Assembly: GCF_016613415.1 (NCBI RefSeq)
Contig: NZ_JACWCT010000086.1
Location: 10,993 to 47,832 of the forward strand
Direction of reading: 5' to 3'
DNA from: Methylobacterium ajmalii
Lineage (GTDB): Bacteria; Pseudomonadota; Alphaproteobacteria; Rhizobiales; Beijerinckiaceae
DNA length: 36,840 bases
Numbering within the stretch: position 1 is the first letter of the stretch; each line of letters starts with the position of its first letter. Both the position numbers and the translations under genes were made by a program. Below, one piece after another: positions 1 through 8,834 of the stretch. Under the pieces are notes generated by a model that did not search any database, was not told where the DNA came from, and was given only the letters and a program-made list of their open reading frames with translations.

Positions 1-67
1 GGCCGGCGCCCGGGGGCCGGCCCCCGCGCCGCGCGGCGCCTCCGACCCTCTCGCCGATCCCCACCGC

Positions 68-72
68 GGAGA
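68..72 (+). promoter_or_regulatory. Shine-Dalgarno of the ribitol-operon binding-protein gene
   Basis: GGAGA lies 7 nt before the ATG at 80 and fixes that start. The 60 nt before it are almost pure G/C and hold short self-complementary runs (GGCCGG/CCGGCC near positions 1-25). The operon promoter and any regulator gene probably lie left of the window. Confidence 0.6.
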
Positions 73-79
73 CGTTCCC

Positions 80-1171
80 ATGATCCGAGGAAGCCTGTTT
101 CGCCCGAGCCCGCGCCGATTAGCGCTGCCCTTCGCCGCCCTCGCCTGCCTCGTCGGCGGCGCGGCCGGGGCCGCCCCGGTGGAGAACGCCACGGTCGCCT
201 TCCTGATGCCCGACCAGGCCTCGACCCGCTACGAGGAGCACGACCATCCGGGCTTCGCGGCCGAGATGAAGAAGCTCTGCCCGACCTGCCGGGTGCTGTA
301 CCAGAACGCCGACGGCAACGCCTCGCGCCAGCAGCAGCAGTTCAACTCCGCGGTCTCGCAGGGCGCCAAGGCGATCGTGATCGACCCAGTCGACTCGACC
401 GCCGCCGCCTCGCTGGTGAAGCAGGCGCAAGGCCGCGGCATCAAGGTGATCGCCTACGACCGGCCGATTCCGGCGGCGGCGGCCGACTACTACGTCTCGT
501 TCGACAACGAGGCGATCGGCAAGTCGATCGCGCAGTCGCTGGTGCGCCATCTCAAGGCCAAGGGCGTGCCGACGGAGGGCGGGCTCCTCCAGATCAACGG
601 CTCGCCGACGGACGCGGCGGCCGGCCTGATCAAGAAGGGCATCCACGACGGCCTGGCCGAGGGCGGCTACAAGACGCTCGCCGAGTACGACACGCCGGAC
701 TGGGCGCCCCCGAAGGCCCAGCAATGGGCGAGCGGCCAGATCTCGCGCTTCGGCAAGCAGATCGTCGGCGTCGCCGCCGCCAACGACGGCACCGCGGGCG
801 CGGCGATCGCGGCGTTCCGGGCCGCCGGCGTCGCCCCCGTCCCGCCGACCACCGGCAACGACGCGACCATCGCGGGCCTGCAGCTCGTCATCGCGGGCGA
901 CCAGTACAACACCATCTCGAAGCCGAGCGAGGTCGTGGCCGCGGCCGCCGCGCAGGTGGCGATCCAGCTCCTCTCGGGCGAGACGCCGAAGGCCGACGTC
1001 AAGCTGTTCGACACGCCGACCCGGCTGTTCGCCCCGACGCTGGTGACCGCCGACAACCTGAAGGCCGAGATCATCGACAAGGAGGCCGGCGGCAAGCCGA
1101 TCGGCACCGCCGCGAGCCTCTGCGCCGGGCGCTACGCCGAGGGCTGCCGCAAGCTCGGCATCACACCCTGA
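80..1171 (+). CDS. Sugar/polyol ABC transporter periplasmic binding protein (ribose/xylose type, probable ribitol)
   Basis: A 363-residue precursor. The N-terminus has basic residues, a hydrophobic stretch (about residues 13-31) and an Ala-rich AxA-like cleavage region, so the mature protein should be periplasmic. The rest is a type-1 periplasmic binding fold of the ribose/xylose group: a VAFLMPDQ first strand, the characteristic GAKAIVIDPVDS segment (about residues 95-105), IKVIAYDRPI, and a C-terminal half with a VVGVAAANDGTAGAA-like segment. It starts a five-gene same-strand series whose enzymes point to ribitol as substrate. The family assignment is seen in the sequence. The substrate is inferred from the adjacent ribitol-dehydrogenase-like gene; xylose or another pentitol remains possible. 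Confidence 0.85.
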   Translation: MIRGSLFRPSPRRLALPFAALACLVGGAAGAAPVENATVAFLMPDQASTRYEEHDHPGFAAEMKKLCPTCRVLYQNADGNASRQQQQFNSAVSQGAKAIVIDPVDSTAAASLVKQAQGRGIKVIAYDRPIPAAAADYYVSFDNEAIGKSIAQSLVRHLKAKGVPTEGGLLQINGSPTDAAAGLIKKGIHDGLAEGGYKTLAEYDTPDWAPPKAQQWASGQISRFGKQIVGVAAANDGTAGAAIAAFRAAGVAPVPPTTGNDATIAGLQLVIAGDQYNTISKPSEVVAAAAAQVAIQLLSGETPKADVKLFDTPTRLFAPTLVTADNLKAEIIDKEAGGKPIGTAASLCAGRYAEGCRKLGITP

Positions 1172-1235
1172 CACGCCGCCGGGGGCCGCGACGCCGGCCC
1201 CCTCCCGCGAACCCGTCACAGAGGTGCGCCACGCC

Positions 1236-2114
1236 ATGATGCAGTCCGCCAAGACGCAGACCGCCAAGAGGCAGATCGTCGAGACGCAGACCGCGAGCGA
1301 CCCCGTCCGGCCCGGCGAGCTGCTGCTCAGCCTGCGCGGCGTCTCCAAGCAGTTCGGCGCCGTCTCGGCGCTGACCGGCATCGACCTCGACATCCATGCC
1401 GGCGAGGTCGTGGCGCTGGTCGGCGACAACGGCGCCGGCAAGTCGACGCTGGTGAAGATCCTTTCGGGCGTGCACCGGCCGACCGGGGGCACGCTGTCGT
1501 TCCGCGGCCGCGAGGTCTCGCTCGGGGGGCCGGGCGACGCGCTGGAGCTCGGCATCGCCACGGTGTTCCAGGACCTCGCCCTGTGCGAGAACCTCGACGT
1601 CGTCGCCAACATCTATCTCGGCCAGGAGCGCAACCCCTGGCGCCTCGACGAGGTGGCGATGGAGCTGCGCGCCTGGACGCTCCTCACCGAGTTGTCGGCG
1701 CGCATCCCGAGCGTGCGCGAGGCCGTGGCCTCGCTCTCCGGCGGCCAGCGCCAGACCGTCGCCATCGCCCGTGCCCTGCTCCTCGACCCGAAGATCATCC
1801 TGCTCGACGAGCCGACGGCGGCGCTCGGCGTCGCCCAGACGGCGGAGGTGCTCAACCTCATCGAGCGGGTGCGCGAGCGCGGGCTCGGCGTCGTGATGAT
1901 CAGCCACAACATGGAGGACGTGCGGGCGGTCGCCGACCGCATCGCCGTGCTGCGGCTGGGGCGCAACAACGGGATCTTCTACCCCGACGCCTCGAACCAG
2001 GAGCTCGTGGGCGCCATCACGGGCGCCAGCGACAACGTCGTCACCCGCCGGGCCGCGCGCAGGGCCCGGCAAGACCCGGCCCAGCAAGACACCACCCAGG
2101 GAGCAACGCCATGA
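1236..2114 (+). CDS. Sugar ABC transporter ATP-binding protein, single-domain form
   Basis: Cytoplasmic ATPase of the sugar importer, 292 residues from the ATG at 1236. AGAGGTG (1219-1225) is correctly spaced for it; a GTG at 1224 is in frame but overlaps that Shine-Dalgarno. It shows Walker A GDNGAGKST, a Q-loop near VFQDL, signature LSGGQ, Walker B IILLDEP and the H-loop SHN. Classical ribose and xylose ATPases (RbsA, XylG) carry two tandem ATPase domains in about 500 residues. This one has one, like FrcA-type alphaproteobacterial proteins, so it should act as a homodimer. Its stop overlaps the permease start as ATGA (2111-2114), suggesting translational coupling. Confidence 0.88.
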   Translation: MMQSAKTQTAKRQIVETQTASDPVRPGELLLSLRGVSKQFGAVSALTGIDLDIHAGEVVALVGDNGAGKSTLVKILSGVHRPTGGTLSFRGREVSLGGPGDALELGIATVFQDLALCENLDVVANIYLGQERNPWRLDEVAMELRAWTLLTELSARIPSVREAVASLSGGQRQTVAIARALLLDPKIILLDEPTAALGVAQTAEVLNLIERVRERGLGVVMISHNMEDVRAVADRIAVLRLGRNNGIFYPDASNQELVGAITGASDNVVTRRAARRARQDPAQQDTTQGATP

Positions 2115-3367
2115 GCGCCGAGGCCGGCGGGACATCCCCCCGCGTGCCGCTCGACCGGGCGGACGTGCGCGTGCGCCACGAGGCCGGGCTCGCCGGCAGC
2201 CTGCGCGGGTTCGTGGCCCGCGTCCGCGCCGGCGACCTCGGCGCGCTGCCGGTCGTCGTCGGGCTCGTGCTGATCAGCGCGGTGTTCCAGAGCCTCAACC
2301 CGGTCTTCCTGTCGAGCAACAACCTCGTCAACCTCCTGTTCGACAGCGCCACCACGGGAATCATCGCGCTCGGCATCGTCCTGGTGCTGATGGTGGGCGA
2401 GATCGACCTCTCGGTCGGCTCGGTGAGCGGCTTCGCCTCGGCGCTCGTCGGCGTGCTGTGGGTCAACCAGGGCTGGCCGGCCGCCGCCGCGATCCTCGTC
2501 GCGCTCGCCGCCGGCGGCGCCTGCGGGGCGGTCTACGCGCTGCTGTTCAACCGGCTCGGCATGCCGAGCTTCGTCTCGACGCTGGCGGGGCTGCTCTCGG
2601 TGCTGGGCCTGCAGCTCTTCCTCCTCGGCGCCACGGGCTCGATCAACCTGCCCTACGAATCGGCGCTGGTGGATTTCGGCCAGACGCTGGTGATGCCGCA
2701 CGCCCTCGCCTACGCGCTCGCGCTGCTCGCCGGGGCGGGCCTGGCGCTCTCGGGCCAGCGCGAGGCTCTGCGCCGGCGCGAGGCCGGGCTCTCCGCCGCG
2801 CCGCTCGCCGGCATCTGCCTGCGCGCCGGCCTGCTCGCGGCCGTGCTGGTGCTCGTCGTCTGGTACCTCAACCTCGACCGGGGCGTGCCCTGGATGTTCG
2901 CCCTGTTCGTCGCGCTGGTGATGGCGGTCGACTACGCGCTGCGGCGCACCCGCTGGGGCCGCGCCATGGCGGCGGTCGGCGGCAACCGCGAGGCGGCGCG
3001 CCGGGCCGGCATCGACGTCCGCCGCATCACCGCGAGCGCCTTCGTGCTGTGCTCGACCTTCGCGGCGCTCGGCGGCGTGCTCTCGGCGGCCCGCCTCGCC
3101 TCGGCGAGCCAGCAGGCCGGCACCGGCGACGTCAACCTCAACGCGATCGCCGCGGCGGTGATCGGCGGCACCAGCCTGTTCGGCGGCCGCGGCAGCGCCT
3201 ACGCGGCGCTCCTCGGCATCCTGGTGATCCAGGCGATCGCCAGCGGGCTGACGCTCCTCGATCTGTCCTCGGCGCTCCGCTACATGATCACCGGCGGGGT
3301 GCTCGCCGTCGCGGTGATCGTCGATTCGCTTGCCCGCCGCTCGCGGGTCTCGCACGGCCGCGCCTGA
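2111..3367 (+). CDS. Sugar ABC transporter permease (RbsC/XylH family)
   Basis: A 418-residue inner-membrane permease. After about 45 polar residues come some ten hydrophobic segments, and the family's central region is visible: a [17 protein letters not shown] motif (about residues 90-107) and a late [11 protein letters not shown] motif (about residues 352-362), both typical of the BPD_transp_2 group that serves ribose, xylose and other monosaccharides. At about 420 residues it matches the longer XylH type rather than RbsC (about 320). The start is the ATG in the ATGA overlap with the ATPase gene. It would form the membrane channel for the preceding binding protein and ATPase. Substrate inferred from context. 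Confidence 0.88.
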   Translation: MSAEAGGTSPRVPLDRADVRVRHEAGLAGSLRGFVARVRAGDLGALPVVVGLVLISAVFQSLNPVFLSSNNLVNLLFDSATTGIIALGIVLVLMVGEIDLSVGSVSGFASALVGVLWVNQGWPAAAAILVALAAGGACGAVYALLFNRLGMPSFVSTLAGLLSVLGLQLFLLGATGSINLPYESALVDFGQTLVMPHALAYALALLAGAGLALSGQREALRRREAGLSAAPLAGICLRAGLLAAVLVLVVWYLNLDRGVPWMFALFVALVMAVDYALRRTRWGRAMAAVGGNREAARRAGIDVRRITASAFVLCSTFAALGGVLSAARLASASQQAGTGDVNLNAIAAAVIGGTSLFGGRGSAYAALLGILVIQAIASGLTLLDLSSALRYMITGGVLAVAVIVDSLARRSRVSHGRA

Positions 3368-3449
3368 GCCCGCCGCGACCCCGCCTCCCACGGCGCTCAC
3401 CCACAACCCCTTCGCCCCGCACGCCCTTCGCCCACGAGGGAAGTTCTCG

Positions 3450-4190
3450 ATGTCACACGATTCGACCGGCCCGCTCGCCGGGCAAGTCGCCGCCGTCACC
3501 GGCGCGGCCTCCGGTATCGGGCTCGCCTGCGCCCGCACCTTCCTGGAGGCCGGCGCCCGCGTCGTCCTGATCGACCGGGACGAAGGCCGGCTCGCGGCGG
3601 CCTGCGCCGAGCTCGGCGAGAGGGCGTTCGCGCTCGTCGTCGACCTCGCCGATCCGGCGAGCGTGGCGGGGATGCTGGACGGGATCCTGGCCAAGGCCGG
3701 CGGGCTCGACGTCTTCCACGCCAATGCCGGATCCTATGTCGGCGGCGCCGTGCTCGGCGGCGATCCCGACGCCTGGGACCGGATGCTGAACCTCAACGTC
3801 AACGCGCTCTTCCGCTCGATCCACGCCGTGCTGCCGCACATGGTGGACAAGGGCCGGGGCGACATCGTGGTGACGAGCTCGGTCGCCGGTCTCGTGCCGG
3901 TGGTGTGGGAGCCGATCTACACCGCCTCCAAGCACGCGGTGCAGGCCTTCGTCCACACGCTCCGGCGCCAGGTCGCCCCGCACGGCATCCGGGTCGGCGC
4001 GGTGGCGCCCGGCCCGGTCGTGACCGCCTTGCTGAGCGACTGGCCGAAGGCGAAGATGGACGAGGCCCTGGCCTCCGGCAGCCTGATGCAGCCGGAGGAG
4101 GTCGCCGCCGCCGTGCTGTTCATGCTGTCGCGCCCGCGCACCGTCACCGTGCGCGACCTCGTCATCCTGCCCCAGAGCCTCGACCTGTAG
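3450..4190 (+). CDS. rbtD: Ribitol 2-dehydrogenase, short-chain dehydrogenase family
   Basis: A 246-residue classical [11 protein letters not shown] cofactor loop (about residues 17-24), HANAG, catalytic Ser in TSSVAG, and YTASK with the Tyr and Lys of the active site. Long stretches match my memory of Klebsiella aerogenes ribitol dehydrogenase, including the segments around [41 protein letters not shown] and GSLMQP. The expected reaction is ribitol + NAD+ to D-ribulose + NADH in the cytoplasm. The start chosen is the ATG at 3450, where the family homology begins, with GAGGGAAG (3436-3443) in front; a longer in-frame extension overlaps the permease end and lacks family features. The identification is from memory of one family member, not a search. 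Confidence 0.85.
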   Translation: MSHDSTGPLAGQVAAVTGAASGIGLACARTFLEAGARVVLIDRDEGRLAAACAELGERAFALVVDLADPASVAGMLDGILAKAGGLDVFHANAGSYVGGAVLGGDPDAWDRMLNLNVNALFRSIHAVLPHMVDKGRGDIVVTSSVAGLVPVVWEPIYTASKHAVQAFVHTLRRQVAPHGIRVGAVAPGPVVTALLSDWPKAKMDEALASGSLMQPEEVAAAVLFMLSRPRTVTVRDLVILPQSLDL

Positions 4191-4198
4191 GAGCCGCC

Positions 4199-5689
4199 AT
4201 GAGCGTCGTCATCGGTCTCGACGGAGGCACCGAGGGGATCCGGGCCGGGGTGTTCGACCTCGCCGGCCGGCCGCTCGCCTTCGCGGCGCAGTCCTACCCC
4301 ACCGCCTTCCCGCGCCCGTCCTGGGCCGAGCAGAACCCGCAGGACTGGTGGGAGGCCGCCGGCCGCGCCGTGCGCGAGGCGGTGCGCAAGGCCGGCATCG
4401 ACCCCCGGGACGTCTCGGCGCTCTGCGCCGACACCACCAACTGCTCCGTCGTCGCCCTCGACCGCGACGGCGTGCCGGTGCGCCCGGCCCTGATCTGGAT
4501 GGACGTGCGCGCCGCGGAGGAGGCCGCCCTGGTGCTCGCCACCGGCGACCCGGCGCTGATCGTCAACTCCGCCGGCGCCGGCCCGGTCTCGGCCGAGTGG
4601 ATGGTCCCCAAGGCGCTCTGGATCGCCCGGCACGAGCGCGCGCTGTTCGACCGCGCGGCGACGATCTGCGAGTACCAGGACTACATGAACCTGCGGATGA
4701 CGGGGCGGCGCGCCGCCTCGATCACCAACGCGGCGATCCGCTGGCACTACCGGGCACGGGAAGGCGGCTACGCCCGCAGCCTGGTCGGGAGCCTGGGTAT
4801 CCCGGAGCTCGCCGACAAGTGGCCCGCGGAGGTGCTGCCCCTCGGCGAGGTGGTGGGCGGGCTGATGCCCGAGGCCGCCGCGCATTTCGGCTTGCCGGTG
4901 GGGCTCACCGTGGCCCAGGGCGGCTCGGACGCCGAGGTCGCGATGATCGGGCTCGGCGTGACGACCCCGGGCAAGCTCGCCTTCATCACCGGCTCGTCGC
5001 ACCTGCATCTCGGGCTCTCGGCCGAGCCGTTCCACGGCCGCGGCATCTGGGGCACCTACGCCGACGCGGTGATCCCGGGCCTGCACCTCGTCGAGGGCGG
5101 CCAGACCTCGACCGGCTCGGTCGTCAACTGGCTGCGCGGCCTCGTCGGCACCGACTGGTCCTACGACGCGCTCAACGCGGAGGCCGCCGCGCTGCCGCCG
5201 GGCTCGGACGGCGTGCTGGTGCAGGACCACTTCCAGGGCAACCGCACGCCGCACACGGATGCGGGCTCGCGGGGTGCGATCACCGGGCTGACCCTGGCGC
5301 ACGGGCGCGCCCACCTGTTCCGCGCCGCGATGGAGGGGGTCGCCTGCGGCACCGAGCTCATCTTCGAGACGATGCGGGCGGGCGGCTACCGGCCGGACGA
5401 GATCGTGATCTGCGGGGGCGCGACGCGCTCGGACCTGTGGATGCAGATCCACGCCGACGTCTGCGGCCAGCCCCTGACGGTGACCGAGGTGGGGGAGGCG
5501 CCGGCGCTCGGCAGCGCCGTCCTGGCGGCGAAGGCGGCGGGCCATTACGGCTCGATCGCGGAGGCGGCCGCCGCGATGGTCAAGGTCGCCCGCCGCATCG
5601 AGCCGAGCATGGCGGCCCACGCCCAGTACCGTCCGGTCTACGAGCGCTACAAGCAGGCCTACCACGCCCTCGCGCCGCTGCGCGCGTGA
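4199..5689 (+). CDS. FGGY-family carbohydrate kinase, probable D-ribulokinase
   Basis: A 496-residue cytoplasmic kinase with the FGGY fold. The N-terminal phosphate loop is IGLDGGTEGIRAG (about residues 4-16), the middle has a QGGSDAEVAMIGLG segment with the probable catalytic Asp, and the C-terminal domain holds GGATRSDLWMQI. A TNCSVV segment near residue 83 sits where D-ribulokinases of the family carry a TCSLV-like signature. The expected reaction is D-ribulose + ATP to D-ribulose 5-phosphate, the step after ribitol dehydrogenase. The ATG at 4199 follows the dehydrogenase stop by 8 nt with GGAG (4190-4193) between. Xylulose or another ketose cannot be excluded from sequence alone. Confidence 0.8.
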   Translation: MSVVIGLDGGTEGIRAGVFDLAGRPLAFAAQSYPTAFPRPSWAEQNPQDWWEAAGRAVREAVRKAGIDPRDVSALCADTTNCSVVALDRDGVPVRPALIWMDVRAAEEAALVLATGDPALIVNSAGAGPVSAEWMVPKALWIARHERALFDRAATICEYQDYMNLRMTGRRAASITNAAIRWHYRAREGGYARSLVGSLGIPELADKWPAEVLPLGEVVGGLMPEAAAHFGLPVGLTVAQGGSDAEVAMIGLGVTTPGKLAFITGSSHLHLGLSAEPFHGRGIWGTYADAVIPGLHLVEGGQTSTGSVVNWLRGLVGTDWSYDALNAEAAALPPGSDGVLVQDHFQGNRTPHTDAGSRGAITGLTLAHGRAHLFRAAMEGVACGTELIFETMRAGGYRPDEIVICGGATRSDLWMQIHADVCGQPLTVTEVGEAPALGSAVLAAKAAGHYGSIAEAAAAMVKVARRIEPSMAAHAQYRPVYERYKQAYHALAPLRA

Positions 5690-5705
5690 GGGACCGACCG
5701 GCGCG

Positions 5706-5736
5706 TCCCCGATCCGATCCCGGGATCGTCGGACGG
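5706..5736 (+). terminator. Imperfect hairpin after the ribitol operon, possible terminator
   Basis: CGATCCCGGGATCG (5715-5728) is a perfect 14-nt palindrome, and CCCCG/CGGGG can pair outside it across a small internal loop. It lies 17 nt after the kinase stop. There is no T-run, so the terminator role is a guess from position. Confidence 0.35.
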
Positions 5737-5988
5737 GGCCGTGGCCGGATCGCGCGGCGGCGGGACCGGTCGTCGGCGAGGGCCCCCGCGGTCCCGGCGG
5801 CGCTCGCGGCGGCCGGGCCGGCGTCACCCGCGGGCGCGGCTCCGTCGCGGAAAAATACGGCGGGATCAAAGATCTAGATCGGCGTTCGACCCAACCTCCC
5901 GTGACTTTGCCCCGGTCGCAGCGTTCGATTGCACCGCGATCGCGCGATGCCCTAAGTGGCAGGGCGAGGCTGGAAGGAGAACCGATCC
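5737..5988 (+). promoter_or_regulatory. Upstream region of the SUV3-like helicase gene
   Basis: The stretch becomes less GC-rich from about 5848, with GGAAAAATACGG and the perfect palindrome GATCTAGATC at 5871-5880. The Shine-Dalgarno AAGGAGA (5974-5980) precedes the GTG at 5989. A promoter for the helicase probably lies at 5845-5900, but I cannot fix its -35 and -10 boxes. No small gene is supported here. Confidence 0.4.
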
Positions 5989-8133
5989 GTGGCACGCAGG
6001 CGCGCCCAACCCACGACCGAGATCCTGAGCGAGATCGTCGCGCGTCTCGGGCAGCCGCCCCGGTCGGTCGACCTCGAGGCCCTGCGGATCCAGCTCGGCC
6101 TGCCCGAATTCGACGGCGACGCCGACGAGGCCCGGGTCGCGCGCGCCCTGCGGGCGATGAAGGCCAACCGCGCCTTCGCGGAGACCGGCGTCGAGGCGCT
6201 GCGGCGGACCGTGCCGGGTCTCAGGGCCGCGATCTCGGGCGGCCACGCCGTCACGTGGAGCGTGCGGATCGCGATCCCGCTCCTCGACGACGGCCGCCTG
6301 GAATTGCGGGTCGATGCCCCGCCGGACGCCGCCGTGACGGGCATCCTGAGGGGCATGGCGCACCGCAACGACCCGAAATGGCGCCTCGACGAGCTGCGCG
6401 CGGCCGTCGCGCAGCTCTCCGCCCGCACGACCGGCGACCTGCGCCGGATCGTGGAGCGGCTGCGCGACCAGATCCGCCTCGACCTGCGCGAGGTCGGGGC
6501 CGACGCCTCCGCCTACATCGCGCAGCTCGACCGTTCGCTGCGCTCCCGCCCCTTCGCCGTGACGGAGGATCTCGGCGGAACGCTGTTCCAGACCCTCACC
6601 CCGGTGCGCAAGCGCGCCCGGACGGTGGCGCGCCAGGATTCCCGCCTGCGCCGCCTGCAGGACCGGGTCGGCTTCGGCGCCTACATCGAGAAGTTCGCCC
6701 CGGCGCGCCGGCTCGGCCGGCGCATCGTGTTCCACATGGGACCGACCAACTCGGGCAAGACCTACGCCGCCCTCAAGCACCTGACCGAGGCGGCGACCGG
6801 CACCTACCTCGCACCCCTGCGCCTCCTCGCGCTCGAGAACTACGAAGCGCTGCTCGAACGCGGCCTGCGCGCCGGCATGGTCACGGGCGAGGAGATCCTG
6901 GGCGAGGCCGGCCCCACCCACACCGCTCGCACGATCGAGACGGCGGACCTGACGCGCCCGGTCGACGTGGCGGTGATCGACGAGATCCAGATGCTCGCCG
7001 ACCCGGATCGCGGCTGGGCCTGGACCAACGCGCTGTTCGGCGTGCCGGCCAGGACCGTGATCGTCTGCGGCTCGGACGACGCCCTGGCCTATGTCCGCCG
7101 GGCGGCCGAGGCGGCGGGCGAATCGCTCGAGGTCGTGCCCTTCGAGCGCAAGACGCCGCTCGTGCTGCTGGACCAGCCGGTGCCGCTCGAGAAGGTCGAG
7201 CCGGGCGACGCCGTCGTCGCCTTCTCGCGCCGCGCCGTGCACGAGAACCGCGAGATCCTGGTGGCGGCCGGCCACCGGGTCGCCACCATCTACGGCGCCC
7301 TGTCGCCGGAGGTGCGCCGGGCCGAGGCCGCGCGCTTCCGCACCGGCGAGGCGACCGTGCTGGTGACCACCGACGCGATCGGCATGGGCCTGAATCTCGG
7401 GCCCTTGAAGCGCGTCGTGTTCTCGGCGGTGCGCAAGTTCGACGGGGTCGGCGAGCGGGGCCTGACCAATTCCGAGATCCGGCAGATCGCCGGCCGGGCC
7501 GGCCGCTTCGGCCACCAGGAGGTCGGCTACGTCGCGGCCTGCGAGGAGACCGGCATCGCGCCGCTCAAGGTCGCGCTCGGCGGCGCCCCGACGGCCCCGG
7601 CGGCCGACACCCGCTTCTTCGTCCGGCCCGACCTGATCGCGATCACCTCGGTCGCCGAGGAGATGCAGACCCAGAGCCTGCGCGAGGTCCTGGCGCATTT
7701 CGCCCGCGCGACCTTCTACGCGGGCTCGCCGTTCCAGCCCTCCGCGCTGGAGGAGATCCTGGAGGTCGCCCGCCTGGTCGACCGCGCCCGCCTGCCGATC
7801 CAGGAGAAGTTCGTCTTCTCCGTCTGCCCGGTGGACCGCCGCGACGAGGTCGCCATGGCGGTGCTGGAGCGGTGGACGCAGGCCCGGGCCGCGGGCGTGG
7901 GGGTGCCAGCCCTGCGGGCGAACCTGCGCGGGGAGCTCGACTACCAGGAGCGGGCGGTGAAGCTGGCGAGCGCCTATCTGTGGCTGTCGCGGCGCTTCCC
8001 CGAGACCTTCGACGACGTCGAGGCGATCCGGGCCATGCGCGGCCGGGCCAACGACGCGATCGAGGAGCATCTCCGCGAGACCGCCACGCGCCGGGTCGAG
8101 CGCCGCTCGCGCCGGACCGCACGGGACCGGTGA
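5989..8133 (+). CDS. SUV3-like superfamily 2 RNA helicase
   Basis: A 714-residue helicase of the Suv3 branch (the yeast and human mitochondrial degradosome helicase). Residues 1-240 have no motif I recognise. The helicase core has Walker A GPTNSGKT (residues 251-258), motif II DEIQ (331-334, the Suv3/Ski2-type DExQ variant), IYGALSPEVRR, TDAIGMGLNL, and QIAGRAGRFG (motif VI). It would unwind RNA duplexes using ATP, perhaps with an exoribonuclease. The GTG at 5989 is chosen because AAGGAGA lies 8 nt before it; the in-frame GTG at 5956 has no such site. Apparently monocistronic. The family is clear; the cellular role in bacteria is inferred. Confidence 0.88.
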   Translation: MARRRAQPTTEILSEIVARLGQPPRSVDLEALRIQLGLPEFDGDADEARVARALRAMKANRAFAETGVEALRRTVPGLRAAISGGHAVTWSVRIAIPLLDDGRLELRVDAPPDAAVTGILRGMAHRNDPKWRLDELRAAVAQLSARTTGDLRRIVERLRDQIRLDLREVGADASAYIAQLDRSLRSRPFAVTEDLGGTLFQTLTPVRKRARTVARQDSRLRRLQDRVGFGAYIEKFAPARRLGRRIVFHMGPTNSGKTYAALKHLTEAATGTYLAPLRLLALENYEALLERGLRAGMVTGEEILGEAGPTHTARTIETADLTRPVDVAVIDEIQMLADPDRGWAWTNALFGVPARTVIVCGSDDALAYVRRAAEAAGESLEVVPFERKTPLVLLDQPVPLEKVEPGDAVVAFSRRAVHENREILVAAGHRVATIYGALSPEVRRAEAARFRTGEATVLVTTDAIGMGLNLGPLKRVVFSAVRKFDGVGERGLTNSEIRQIAGRAGRFGHQEVGYVAACEETGIAPLKVALGGAPTAPAADTRFFVRPDLIAITSVAEEMQTQSLREVLAHFARATFYAGSPFQPSALEEILEVARLVDRARLPIQEKFVFSVCPVDRRDEVAMAVLERWTQARAAGVGVPALRANLRGELDYQERAVKLASAYLWLSRRFPETFDDVEAIRAMRGRANDAIEEHLRETATRRVERRSRRTARDR

Positions 8134-8136
8134 GGT

Positions 8137-8186
8137 CCCGGCGGCCGGAGGGCCGCACCGGGGCGTGGCCGCGGAAGTCCGCGGCC
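8137..8186. terminator. Paired hairpins in a convergent intergenic gap
   Basis: GCGGCC/GGCCGC with a 4-nt loop (8141-8156) follows the helicase stop, then GGCCGCGGA/TCCGCGGCC with a 2-nt spacer (8167-8186). They sit between convergent genes and could end transcription from either side. Neither has a T-run, so this rests on structure and position. Confidence 0.45.
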
Positions 8187-8250
8187 GACCTCACCCCGGG
8201 TTCGAGAACACGCTGGCGCCGATGAAGACCATCCCGTGGTCCGGCCCGGG

Positions 8251-8559
8251 TCACCGCCGCCACAGCCTCACCAGGGCCGCCACCCCGGCGATTGCCCCGC
8301 CGAGCAGGGTGAGCACCATGAAGGGCATGAGCGGGATGAGGAGCCAGCCCATCATCATCATCCCGTAGAGCGTGCCGCCGAGATCGATGCCTACGACCCG
8401 GCAGGGATGCGCCCGGGCCTCGTTGACCTCGCACCCCGTCAGGCGGGCAAGCAGCATGGCGAGGACGAGGAGCAGGAACGGCGTCCAGACGATCACCACG
8501 CCGAGGAGGACGATCACGCGCCGGTTCCCGCCGCGCCGGGGGCGCAGCCGGAATCTCAT
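8251..8559 (-). CDS. Small integral membrane protein of unknown function
   Basis: A 102-residue protein with a basic N-terminus (MRFRLRPRRGG) and two clear hydrophobic segments: about residues 16-37 and 64-95, the latter long enough for one or two passes with a Met-rich GMMMMGW entry. Two Cys lie in the loop between them. I recognise no family. The start is the ATG at 8559, which overlaps the stop of the preceding gene as ATGA (8556-8559), so translation is probably coupled. It is the last gene of a leftward operon with two predicted exported proteins, which suggests an envelope role. Confidence 0.65.
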   Translation of the reverse strand: MRFRLRPRRGGNRRVIVLLGVVIVWTPFLLLVLAMLLARLTGCEVNEARAHPCRVVGIDLGGTLYGMMMMGWLLIPLMPFMVLTLLGGAIAGVAALVRLWRR

Positions 8560-8834
8560 CGCCCGGGTCCGGTGCAGGGGCGCCAGGCCCGCCGATAGCC
8601 CGCCTCGCCCGGGCGGCCGTAGCACCAGCCCGCCGCGGCGAGCCGCCGGCCGAGCGCCTCGCGACGCTCGCAGGCCGCCGGGGTGGCGGGGTCGTCGCCG
8701 TGCCCGCCCCGGCAGGTGCCGTTGAGGGCGGTCCAGTCCCGCAGGAGCCGCGGGACGTCCTCGGCCCGCGCCGATCCCGCGAGGCCGAGGAGCGCGGCGG
8801 CGAGGAGCGGTCCCCGGATCGCGGCCCGCCTCAT
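8556..8834 (-). CDS. Small exported protein, unknown function
   Basis: A 92-residue precursor with a short signal peptide (MRRAAIRGPLLAAALLGLAGSARAED, cleavage expected after an ARA motif near residue 24). The mature part of about 68 residues carries four Cys (TCRGG, ACERR, WCYGR, PCTG), suggesting two disulfides in the periplasm. I recognise no family. It overlaps its neighbours at both ends by ATGA (8831-8834 and 8556-8559), so it is translated from the same message as the larger exported protein before it and the small membrane protein after it. Confidence 0.65.
   Translation of the reverse strand: MRRAAIRGPLLAAALLGLAGSARAEDVPRLLRDWTALNGTCRGGHGDDPATPAACERREALGRRLAAAGWCYGRPGEAGYRRAWRPCTGPGR

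Noticed and set aside
1..79. Palindromic G/C run at the window start as a riboswitch or terminator
   Set aside because: Too little sequence is present to judge structure. Short complementary words are expected by chance in such GC-rich DNA.
5715..5728. CGATCCCGGGATCG as a regulator operator
   Set aside because: It lies just after the end of an operon rather than before a gene, so a terminator or chance explains it better.
3917..5995. A 692-codon open frame antisense to the ribitol dehydrogenase and kinase
   Set aside because: It is the mirror of GC-rich coding sequence: Arg/Gly/His-rich composition, no motifs, and the sense frame has full family signatures. The same applies to the other long antisense frames, for example 5866-8070, 12082-14067 and 14494-16914.
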